Source: Phocaeicola sartorii JCM 17136 = DSM 21941
GTDB taxonomy: Bacteria > Bacteroidota > Bacteroidia > Bacteroidales > Bacteroidaceae
DNA: 64,000 bases
NCBI RefSeq assembly: GCF_000614185.1
Contig: NZ_BAKM01000006.1
Coordinates: 91,750-155,749 of the forward strand
Direction of reading: 5' to 3'
Each line of letters starts with the position of its first letter. Positions within the stretch are counted from its first letter, which is position 1. A program made the position numbers and the translations under genes. Of the stretch, positions 55,862 to 64,000 are shown piece by piece. The notes below the pieces were generated by a model. It worked only from the letters and a program-made list of their open reading frames with translations. It was not told where the DNA came from and did no database searches.

Positions 55862-58030
55862 TTCATCGGGCAGGATAAACAGATCTGTTTCGTTTGCTCC
55901 TTGTTTGATCAAATCCTTCTTGTCTATTTGATAAAGTCGGACAAACTCGTCATGGCTGCCGCATAGTTCCTGAGCTTTGCGATAATATTCTATTGATTTT
56001 TCTGTTTCATTCAGGATATAATACACATGTCCTGCATTCATCCAGTCTTCCATAATGGGTTTGGGTTCGGACATCAGCAAGTCATAATATTTCTTGGCTT
56101 GTTGATAATTGCCGGTGATGAAAGAACACCATCCTATGGCTCGTCGGGCATTCTGTGGCTTTTTATCCAGATACTCCACTTTGAAGAAATAAGCCAGCGC
56201 TTCATCGTATCTTTCCAGTGCCATCAGGCATTGTCCTATTTGTAGTGCCAGATTCAGACTTTCGGGCTGTGCCTGTTCCACCTTGTTATAATATTCCAAC
56301 GCTTTTGGGTAGTTTCCCTCTTTTCTATAACATTGTGCCAGATGGCGGTTGTTCCATGCATTGTCAGGGGCCAGCAGATCTGATTGCAGATAATAATCTA
56401 TCGCTTTTTCATAGGAACCTATTTTCTGATAAATGAAACCTGCTTTCTGCCATAATTCGGCATTTTTACGATTGTATAAATCAATTGATTTGTCATAGAG
56501 CATTCCGGCTTCTGTCAGGTCGTTGTGTGTGAACAGGTAGTCTGCCAGTTTGTTGATATAATCTTTGTGCAACAAGGCTTGAGACAATATCTTTTTATTC
56601 CATAAGTCCAGAGTGTCCTCAAAAATGTCATGCATTTCATGTCTTCTTGACCATAATTTGAAAAAACGGTAGAGATCATGGATATATTGCCGGCTCACAT
56701 ATTCAGCACGAACTTTTGATTGTGACATCTCTTTTAAACGTTCTTTCAGTTCTTCAGAAGCTTCATGTTGTCCGTTCAATTGTTGCTGCATGAGATATCT
56801 TTGGCTTTCCGGCATTTGTAGCATGGTAAAGCAGAAAGAGTATTTGTCGGAATTGCAGAACACATCCGAGTTCATCAGGATGTTGAGCAGAGAGATTTTT
56901 TGTTCGTCATTCCCGGGAGATAATTTGGCGATATCCCGATATTGGGGGTCAAAAGGATAGAACCAGTGAGAAATTTTACGGAAAAACGGGAATTGTTTCA
57001 GTTGTGAGAAAGTGCTCATATACACATCCGCCCCAGACATTTGCAGCTCACCCAGTTCACGTAATTTATCGGTGATTCCTGAACGGTCAATCCATTCTTC
57101 CCATTCCGGGTTATGATCTTCTGTATCTTCATCCACTCCTTCCATATTGAGTTGGGGGTTTTTCATCATTTCGGGAATGATTTCTTCACGCATCTTCTTG
57201 TCTATCTTTCGGGTTTCACGGGAAGATTGCAATAATTGAATCTGGATATTATGCAGGTCTTTGATGAACTCGGCATTTTCATTCAGTTCATTCATGCGCG
57301 ATACAGCTTCGGGGTATTGAAGGATACGCTTTTCATAATAGTAGCATGTCAGTGCGATACCTACAATGGCGCGCTGATTCAGCATGACGTCCTGATGGGT
57401 ATAGGCGTTCAATAGAAATATGAACTTGCGGATATCGAATATTTGCAGCAGGCTCAGGGTGACGGCGCTGACCATGATGGAAAGGTCGTTTGCCTGGATC
57501 AATAGGGAGTTGAACAAAGCTTGTGCTTCAGCAAATTCCGGTTCGCTCCATCGGACGGATACCCATGTTTTTTCGAATAACTCATCTACGGCTGTTTCGT
57601 GATCCTTTCTCATGGCATCCATTTCTTCATCCCTTTTGGCCTCTGTGGTATATATCAATGGGGCCGTAGCCATATCTTCCGTGTATGCTTCCAGTTGCAT
57701 TTGTAATTCGGCGTAGCTGTGAGGAGGCATCTGGACAAAAGTGCGCATTGTGTCATAATAGGCTCCGTAATCTTTTGTTGCCTGTACGGCTATATGGATA
57801 CGGTCGGCCAGTTCGTATGCCGTGCGCAACATTTTATGGTATATTTCTACCTTGTTGGGGTCTTTCATCCCTTTCGAAGTATATTGCAGCATCAGGTCGT
57901 ATGACGTTTGCAGGGCTTCTATTTCATTTTTTAATTGCCAGTCGGAAGTATGCGTGGCATATCCTGTCATTTGGGATAATGCCTCTTTCAACCGATATTG
58001 GTCTAATAGTTTAATGATTTCTTCGCGCAT
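55853..58030 (-). CDS. Tetratricopeptide-repeat protein
   Basis: The 725-residue protein has no signal peptide and is helical throughout. The C-terminal third (about residues 520-700) carries at least five TPR units, for example AELWQKAGFIYQKIGSYEKA and AWNNRHLAQCYRKEGNYPKA, then LNLALQIGQCLMALERYDEA. The N-terminal 500 residues are helical without an obvious family. It is probably a cytoplasmic scaffold or regulator, but partners are unknown. Confidence 0.88.
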   Translation of the reverse strand: MREEIIKLLDQYRLKEALSQMTGYATHTSDWQLKNEIEALQTSYDLMLQYTSKGMKDPNKVEIYHKMLRTAYELADRIHIAVQATKDYGAYYDTMRTFVQMPPHSYAELQMQLEAYTEDMATAPLIYTTEAKRDEEMDAMRKDHETAVDELFEKTWVSVRWSEPEFAEAQALFNSLLIQANDLSIMVSAVTLSLLQIFDIRKFIFLLNAYTHQDVMLNQRAIVGIALTCYYYEKRILQYPEAVSRMNELNENAEFIKDLHNIQIQLLQSSRETRKIDKKMREEIIPEMMKNPQLNMEGVDEDTEDHNPEWEEWIDRSGITDKLRELGELQMSGADVYMSTFSQLKQFPFFRKISHWFYPFDPQYRDIAKLSPGNDEQKISLLNILMNSDVFCNSDKYSFCFTMLQMPESQRYLMQQQLNGQHEASEELKERLKEMSQSKVRAEYVSRQYIHDLYRFFKLWSRRHEMHDIFEDTLDLWNKKILSQALLHKDYINKLADYLFTHNDLTEAGMLYDKSIDLYNRKNAELWQKAGFIYQKIGSYEKAIDYYLQSDLLAPDNAWNNRHLAQCYRKEGNYPKALEYYNKVEQAQPESLNLALQIGQCLMALERYDEALAYFFKVEYLDKKPQNARRAIGWCSFITGNYQQAKKYYDLLMSEPKPIMEDWMNAGHVYYILNETEKSIEYYRKAQELCGSHDEFVRLYQIDKKDLIKQGANETDLFILPDELI

Positions 58031-58085
58031 ATTTTAAAGTTCTATTTGTATATCTAACAAATGCCGGCAGACTTCGGTTCTCGGT

Positions 58086-59270
58086 TTATTTCAGCCAGGT
58101 TGCCCGTTTCCATAAGTATTCCATCGGGCCGTGCGAGTGATGGTTCATCCACCAGCGGCAGAAAGCGAATTGCAAGATAAAGAAAACGATTCCTGCCAGA
58201 CAGCTGGCTGTGATACCAAACTGATTGTGCAATGCAAATCCCCAGTTGTAATATAACATGGAACCTACGATGCTTTGAGTGATATAGTTGGTGAGACTCA
58301 TCTTTCCGTATGGTGTGATTTTCATTAATCCGTCGTGCAAGTTTGTCTTGTAAAAAGCGAAGATAACACCGGATACCAGAATCAGCATAAATGCGAAATT
58401 GGAAAGCGAGGTGATGATGAGTGACAGAGGGGTCAGTATGGATTTGTTTGTGATAAAGTCCGGTAGCATATTACCCAGCCCATACAAAGGGAAAAATGCG
58501 ATGAGTGAGCCTGCAAGTACCTTGTTCCATACTTTCAAGTGCTCTTTCAAAAAAAGCCCCTTGCGCCCTGCCAACATGCCGAGCAGAAAAAGAGCAGCCG
58601 TTTGGAATACCCGTCCGTGATCCCACGCCCATGCAAGGCTTGCCAACTGTCCTTCCCATAAATTGACACGGATGGTTTCCAGAAAGTTACCGTTACTTTG
58701 TACAGCAAAAGTTGCATCCCAGAAACTGCGGGTGGGTATAGCCGGGGTGACAAATTCCGGATCGAGGCAGGCACGTATTACATAGTAAAGCGGCAGGGGC
58801 TGAATCAGTAAAAGACATGCCAGTGTAAATATCCATTTGTCCTTCAACCGGCAGGTCAGTGGCAGGATGAAGCCTACTAAAGAATAAAGGACCAGCACTT
58901 CTGCAGTGAAAAAGCTGGCATTGATATTACCTATCAGGAAAAGAAGAATTAACCGCCAGCAAAAACGCAGCCGGAAATCATTTCCCCGTAGGCGTTGGTT
59001 ATCGTCTTGAATAAAAAAACTAAAGCCGAAAAGTAAAGCGAATACGGCGTATGCCTTTCCGCCGAACATGAAGAATAATCCATTCCAGATGGCTTTGTCC
59101 GAGAAGTTCAGCCACGCACTTTGTCCGGCAGTGTCGGGAAATGAGTAAAAATTAAAATGTTCGATGGAATGCAGGATGATGATTCCCATCACTGCCAGTC
59201 CTCGTAGCACATCAGCTACATCTACACGTGCGTGTCCTTTCAACTTTGTGTTTATTGCTTTTGTTTCCAT
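58086..59270 (-). CDS. DUF418-family membrane protein
   Basis: The 394-residue polytopic protein starts with RVDVADVLRGLAVMGIIILHS, the N-terminal signature of the DUF418/acyltransferase-3-like group. The later FALLFGFSFFIQ and the C-terminal LTNYITQSIVGSMLYYNWGF match DUF418. Such proteins may move or acylate something at the inner membrane; no substrate is known. It has a full consensus promoter on the minus strand, divergent from mfd. Confidence 0.88.
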   Translation of the reverse strand: METKAINTKLKGHARVDVADVLRGLAVMGIIILHSIEHFNFYSFPDTAGQSAWLNFSDKAIWNGLFFMFGGKAYAVFALLFGFSFFIQDDNQRLRGNDFRLRFCWRLILLFLIGNINASFFTAEVLVLYSLVGFILPLTCRLKDKWIFTLACLLLIQPLPLYYVIRACLDPEFVTPAIPTRSFWDATFAVQSNGNFLETIRVNLWEGQLASLAWAWDHGRVFQTAALFLLGMLAGRKGLFLKEHLKVWNKVLAGSLIAFFPLYGLGNMLPDFITNKSILTPLSLIITSLSNFAFMLILVSGVIFAFYKTNLHDGLMKITPYGKMSLTNYITQSIVGSMLYYNWGFALHNQFGITASCLAGIVFFILQFAFCRWWMNHHSHGPMEYLWKRATWLK

Positions 59271-59289
59271 GGGATTATATATTAGAGTA

Positions 59290-59321
59290 CAAAAATAGGA
59301 AAATCTTGAATAGTTGGCAAA
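59290..59321 (-). promoter_or_regulatory. Bacteroides-type promoter of the DUF418 gene
   Basis: On the minus strand, TTTG (59318-59321), a 20-base spacer and TATTTTTG (59290-59297) form a full consensus promoter 20 bases from ATG 59270. Confidence 0.78.
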
Positions 59322-59349
59322 AAAAGGAGGAAGTAATAAGATATTTCTT

Positions 59350-59357
59350 TAATTTTG
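59350..59357 (+). promoter_or_regulatory. -7 element of mfd
   Basis: TAATTTTG matches TAnnTTTG, 21 bases before ATG 59378. Confidence 0.5.
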
Positions 59358-59377
59358 TCCCCATCTTAAAAAAAGAT

Positions 59378-62300
59378 ATGGATATTTCGGAATTACAACG
59401 TATTTATGCCGGTCATCCTAACACTAAGGGGCTGGCAGCGTTATTGGAAGATTCCTCGGTGAGGACTATTTTCCTAGGGGGATTGCATGCTTCTGCAGCA
59501 GCTTTATTTGTTTCCTCCTTCCTTAGAGAAAGTAAACAGACATTTGTATTTGTATTGGGTGACTTGGAGGAGGCGGGTTACTTTTATCATGACCTGATAC
59601 AGGTGAACGGTGATGAGCATATTTTATTCTTTCCATCCTCGTATCGTCGTGCCATCAAATATGGACAGAAAGATGCCGCCAATGAAATTCTGCGCACAGA
59701 GGTGCTGAGCCGTTTGCAGAAAGGTGAGCCGCTATGTGTGGTGACTTATCCCGAAGCGCTGGCGGAGAAAGTGGTGTCGCAGGAAGAGCTGATGGACAAG
59801 ACGTTAAAACTGGGTGTGGGTGAGCGTGTGGACACGGAGTTCATCACGGAAGTGCTGGCCGGTTACGGATTTGAACATGTGGATTATGTTTATGAACCGG
59901 GGCAATATGCCGTACGCGGTAGTATTATTGACGTTTTCTCTTTTGCTTCCGAGTATCCTTACCGTATTGACTTTTTTGGTGATGAGGTGGACAGCATCCG
60001 TACTTTCGAAGTGGAGAACCAGCTTTCGAAAGAGAAGAAACAGAGTATTGCCATTGTGCCCGAACTGACGAATGCTTCCGACAAGAACGGGGTGTCTTTC
60101 TTCGAGTTCATTCCTCGGGAAACAGTTCTGGCAATGAAAGATTTTCTTTGGGTACGCGAAAGAATACAGGCAGTACGTGATGAGGCGCTTTCACCTCAGC
60201 ACTTGCGGCATATGAGGGAGAGAAGACGGAATTGATGAATCTGGAACTGAAACTGATAGACGGGTCGGAGTTTACGGTACGGGCTTTGGAATTCAAGCGG
60301 ATTGAATTGGGCAGCAAGCCTACGGGAACTCCACAGGCGACGTTGGCTTTCGACACGACGGCCCAGCCCATTTTTCATAAGAATTTTGATTTGGTAAGTT
60401 CTTCATTCACTGATTATCTGGAACGGGGTTACACCTTATATATATGTACCGATAGTGAAAAACAGGCAAAGCGTCTGAGAGATATCTTTGAGGAGCGTGG
60501 TGATCATATCACGTTCATTCCGGTCAACAAGACTTTACATGAGGGCTTTACAGATAATGCATTGAAAAGCTGCTTCTTTACAGACCATCAAATTTTTGAC
60601 CGTTTCCATAAATATAATCTTCGTAGCGACAAGGCACGTAGCGGTAAGGTGGCATTGACCTTGAAAGAGTTGAGCCAGTTTGAGCCGGGTGATTTTGTGG
60701 TACATATAGATCATGGCGTAGGCCGTTTTGGCGGTTTGGTACGCATTCCGAATGGGAATACTACTCAGGAAGTGATTAAACTTACTTATCAGAATGAGGA
60801 TGTGGTATTTGTTTCCATTCATTCCCTGCACAAGATTTCCAAATATAAGGGCAAAGAAGGAGAAACTCCCCGCCTGAACAAATTGGGGACCGGTGCGTGG
60901 GAAAAATGAAAGAGCGTACCAAGAGCAAAATTAAAGATATAGCCCGTGACCTGATCAAACTGTATTCGCAACGTAAACAGGAAAAAGGGTTCTCGTATAG
61001 TCCCGACAGCTTTATGCAACATGAATTAGAGGCGAGCTTTATTTATGAGGATACCCCCGACCAGTTGAAGGCAACTCAGGATGCCAAAGCCGATATGGAG
61101 AGCGACCGCCCTATGGACCGTCTGGTGTGTGGTGATGTGGGTTTCGGAAAGACTGAAGTGGCTATCCGTGCTGCCTTCAAGGCTGTGACGGATAACAAAC
61201 AGGTGGCTGTGCTGGTTCCCACTACGGTGCTGGCCTATCAGCACTTTCAGACTTTCAGCGAACGATTGAAAGATTTTCCATGTAAGGTTGATTATTTGAG
61301 CCGTGCCCGCAGTGCGAAAGATGTTTCCAGAATAGTGAAGGAACTGGCGGATGGAAAAATAAATATTTTGATCGGTACACATAAAATCATAGGCAAAAGC
61401 ATCAAGTTCAAAGATCTAGGATTGCTGATCATTGATGAGGAACAGAAATTCGGAGTCAGTGTGAAAGAGAAGCTGCGTCAGATAAAAGTGAATGTGGACA
61501 CACTTACCATGACCGCTACTCCCATTCCTCGTACCTTGCAGTTCTCGTTGATGGGCGCCGTGATCTTTCTGTCATTCAGACTCCGCCTCCCAACCGTTAT
61601 CCCATTCAGACAGAGGTACATACCTTTAATGAAGATATCATTACGGAAGCGATTAATTTTGAAATGAGCCGTAACGGACAGGTGTTCTTTGTCAATAACC
61701 GCATACAGAATCTGGTAGAGCTGGAAGCCATGATCAAGCGGAACATACCCGATTGCCGTGTCTGCATCGGTCATGGACAAATGGAGCCTGAAAAACTGGA
61801 AAAGATTATTTTCGACTTTGTGAACTATGATTATGATGTGCTGCTGGCAACCACCATTATAGAGAGTGGCATTGATATACCGAATGCCAATACGATTATC
61901 ATCAACCAGGCGCAGAATTTTGGCTTGAGTGATTTGCACCAGATGCGCGGGCGTGTGGGGCGAAGCAATAAAAAAGCATTCTGTTATTTGTTGGCGCCTC
62001 CATTGACTTCACTGACTCCCGAGCGAAGCGTCGTCTTCAAGCCATTGAGAATTTCAGTGATTTGGGCAGCGGTATCCATATAGCCATGCAGGATTTGGAT
62101 ATCCGTGGAGCCGGAAATATGCTGGGGGCGGAGCAGAGTGGCTTCATTGCCGATTTGGGCTATGAAACTTATCAGAAGATATTGGCCGAAGCGGTGAAGG
62201 AATTGAAAGAGGATGAGTTTGCCGATCTTTACGCAGAGGAGTTGCAGGCAGCGGGAGAAGAGAAAATCAGTGGTGAGAACTTTGTGGATGAATGTCAGGT

Positions 62301-62739
62301 GGAAAGTGATTTGGAATTGCTTTTCCCCAATGAGTATATCCCCAGCAGCAGCGAACGTATGTTGCTTTATCGTGAACTGGACGGATTGGAACTGGATAAG
62401 GATCTGCTCGCTTTCAAGGCACGGCTGGAGGACCGTTTCGGACAGGTTCCTCCCGAAGGGCTGGAACTTCTGCGTATCGTACCTTTGCGCAGGTTGGCTA
62501 AACGGTTGGGTGTGGAAAAGGTATTTTTGAAAGCCGGACGAATGACCTTGTTCTTTATCAGTAATCTGGAAAGTCCTTATTATCAAAGTGCGGCTTTTGG
62601 CAAGGTGATTGATTACATGAGCAAGAATCCGCGTTACTGCAATTTGCGTGAGCAGAATGGTAAGCGCAGCATGGTAGTCAAGAATGTGGAGACGGTAGAG
62701 ACGGCGGTAGGTATTCTGCAGGAGATGGTGAGTTTATGA
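59378..62739 (+). CDS. mfd: Transcription-repair coupling factor, broken by four one-base deletions
   Basis: Mfd pushes stalled RNA polymerase off damaged DNA and recruits UvrA. In order it has a UvrB-like N-terminal module (YVYEPGQYAVRGSIIDVFSF), a CarD-like RNA polymerase interaction domain (FVVHIDHGVGRFGGLVRI), a RecG-like helicase (RLVCGDVGFGKTEVAIRAAF, IDEEQKFGV, TATPIPRTLQFSL, NNRIQNL, TTIIESGIDIPNAN, QMRGRVGRS) and the TRCF C-terminal domain. Frames change at about 60199, 60904, 61558 and 62021. In each case one added base restores the protein, for example GAWEKMKERTK and SLMGARDLSVIQTPPP. With all four repaired the length is about 1122 residues. This looks like sequencing error rather than decay. 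Confidence 0.93.
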
Positions 62740-63003
62740 TAAAAGGTGTCTGTATTGGCGGAAACCGGCATTGTCGTAGAGTAGACAGGATATGTTAACG
62801 TAAAACTGAATATTAACTAAAGAAACAACTGTTTTTAAATTAATTGTTTAACAGAATTGAATTCGGGGTGTTTTGTATTAAAAAATAATATAAGACGCCC
62901 CTTTCTCTTTTAACTTATCTATATTTTTACTATCTTACTTCCAGTTTAAAAGCGGACACTGAGATTTTTACTCACATATTGTCTAATTAAAAAAACACTT
63001 GTT
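62740..63003. other. Gap before the TonB gene
   Basis: The 264 AT-rich bases hold no gene I can support and no clear TAnnTTTG box. They presumably include the TonB gene promoter. Confidence 0.5.
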
Positions 63004-63690
63004 ATGGAAGTGAAAAAAACACGAAGAGCCGACCTTGAAAAGGGTAAGTCCCGTTGGCTGTTCATGGGTCTCATTGTGACGCTGTCGTTTATGTTTGTTT
63101 CGTTCGAATGGACTGAACGTAATGTAACTTACGCGATCAGTGATTTGGTCAGTGACCCGGATTTCTTTGAAGAATTAGTTCCTGTAACCTATAATCAGGA
63201 TAAACCTCTGCCGCCACCGCCTCCGCCGGCTGCCGTCAACCCGGAAGAGCTCAATATAGTGGATAATAACTCGACGGAAACAGAAACCGATATTGCAGCT
63301 TCAGACCCTACGGATGCTCCGGTAATTATACCGACCCCTATTGAAGTACCCGAAGAAGTAGTGGATGAAAATGTGGAATTTGTGGTGGTGGAAGAGATGC
63401 CGGTATTTCGTAACGGTAATGCTGATTTGATGAGGTATCTGAGCGAAAACATCAAATATCCTACTGTCAGTGCCGAGCAGGGAGTTCAAGGAAAGGTAGT
63501 GGTGCAGTTCGTTGTGGGTGTTCATGGAGAGATCCTGAATCCGGTAGTGGTGAAGAGTGTGGATCCGTATCTGGACAAGGAAGCAATCCGCGTGATCAGT
63601 TCCATGCCGAAATGGAAGCCCGGCAAGCAAAGAGGAAAAGCAGTGAGGGTGAAATACACTGTTCCTGTAGTCTTCAGACTGCAAAATTAA
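63004..63690 (+). CDS. TonB-family energy transducer
   Basis: The 228-residue protein has one N-terminal membrane span (about residues 17-36), a Pro-rich periplasmic linker (KPLPPPPPPAAV, then PTPIEVPEEVVDENV), and a C-terminal TonB domain with LSENIKYPTVSAEQGVQGKV, SVDPYLDKEAIRVISSMP, WKPGKQRGKAV and YTVPVVFRLQ. It transmits the proton-motive force from ExbB/ExbD to outer-membrane receptors such as the SusC protein at 5034. No exbB/exbD is in the window. Confidence 0.92.
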   Translation: MEVKKTRRADLEKGKSRWLFMGLIVTLSFMFVSFEWTERNVTYAISDLVSDPDFFEELVPVTYNQDKPLPPPPPPAAVNPEELNIVDNNSTETETDIAASDPTDAPVIIPTPIEVPEEVVDENVEFVVVEEMPVFRNGNADLMRYLSENIKYPTVSAEQGVQGKVVVQFVVGVHGEILNPVVVKSVDPYLDKEAIRVISSMPKWKPGKQRGKAVRVKYTVPVVFRLQN

Positions 63691-63709
63691 GATTTAATTA
63701 GTATGGATG

Positions 63710-63749
63710 GAGGAAGCGTAATCTCAGAAGAGGACGCTTCCTCTTTTTT
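63710..63749 (+). terminator. Terminator of the TonB gene
   Basis: GAGGAAGCGT (63710-63719) pairs with ACGCTTCCTC (63734-63743) around a 14-base loop, followed by TTTTTT. Confidence 0.85.
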
Positions 63750-64000
63750 ATGACAGTACGGTCAGCTGTTTATATGTGCAGGACACAGTGAAGTGTCTTA
63801 ATTAAAGGGTGTATCCTAAATCGTGTTTACTTTGTTAATGTATTGTTTTATTGAAAGGTACTTGTCTGTAATTGCCAATAAATCCAATCTTAAATGATAT
63901 TACGGGAATCTGAATGTGAAGAATAAATTTCGGTAAGTAGGTCTATGATATAATAGTCTGATAATCAAAATTTTCTTGTTTTAAATATTTGCAACAAATT
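63750..64000. other. AT-rich right end, no gene seen
   Basis: No gene or RNA can be supported in the last 250 bases. It is probably the upstream region of a gene beyond the window. Confidence 0.5.

Overview
The window looks like chromosomal DNA from a Bacteroidales gut bacterium of the Bacteroides/Phocaeicola group. The evidence is the SusC/SusD pair with an ECF sigma/FecR switch, a hybrid two-component regulator, tandem S46 dipeptidyl-peptidases, a polysaccharide-degrading gene block, and many promoters of the Bacteroides type (TTTG, about 20 bases, TAnnTTTG). There are no rRNA genes, CRISPR arrays, transposases or phage genes. I see housekeeping DNA interrupted by two nutrient-uptake or degradation blocks.

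Layout. 1-3190: the 3' part of a hybrid two-component system, a CapA-like phosphoesterase and tRNA-His. 3216-12530: an ECF sigma / anti-sigma / SusC / SusD / two thioredoxin-like lipoprotein operon closed by a terminator. 12668-12903: an isolated promoter, structured RNA and terminator, best read as an unassigned small RNA. 13102-21679: folate (pabB, pabC), an exporter, pheS, a DUF4348-like lipoprotein, murB, an MBL-fold hydrolase and nth. 21860-24102: a queuosine cluster (precursor transporter, queC, queF) behind a putative preQ1-I riboswitch. 24188-24275: tRNA-Ser. 24640-34696: a one-strand run of a small CxxC protein, GH28, GH97, GH31, GH36 and a six-hairpin glycosidase, with no SusC/D of its own. 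34885-37453: dnaX and a divergent ftsB/divIC-like pair. 37573-41924: a DPP11-like and a DPP7-like S46 peptidase in tandem. 42830-47773: a tightly overlapping minus-strand operon (GT2, dihydroorotase, stand-alone MetH activation domain, metallophosphoesterase, PlsC-like acyltransferase). 47926-51403: envelope lipoproteins, an outer-membrane barrel and an S41 protease. 51554-54913: aspT-aspD, an aspartate/alanine exchange and decarboxylation pair. 55040-63690: a lipoprotein, a TPR protein, a DUF418 membrane protein, mfd and a TonB protein.

A striking feature is thirteen one-base indels that break nine otherwise intact genes, including dnaX (twice) and mfd (four times). Eleven are single-base deletions. 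In each case the neighbouring frame resumes the same protein. Because normally single-copy housekeeping genes are hit, I read these as probable sequencing or assembly errors and annotate the genes at full span.

The most interesting non-coding elements are the 12.7-12.9 kb RNA, the preQ1-like leader, a four-unit array of 22-bp palindromic repeats between queC and queF, and a dispersed intergenic repeat present next to pheS and again before queC.
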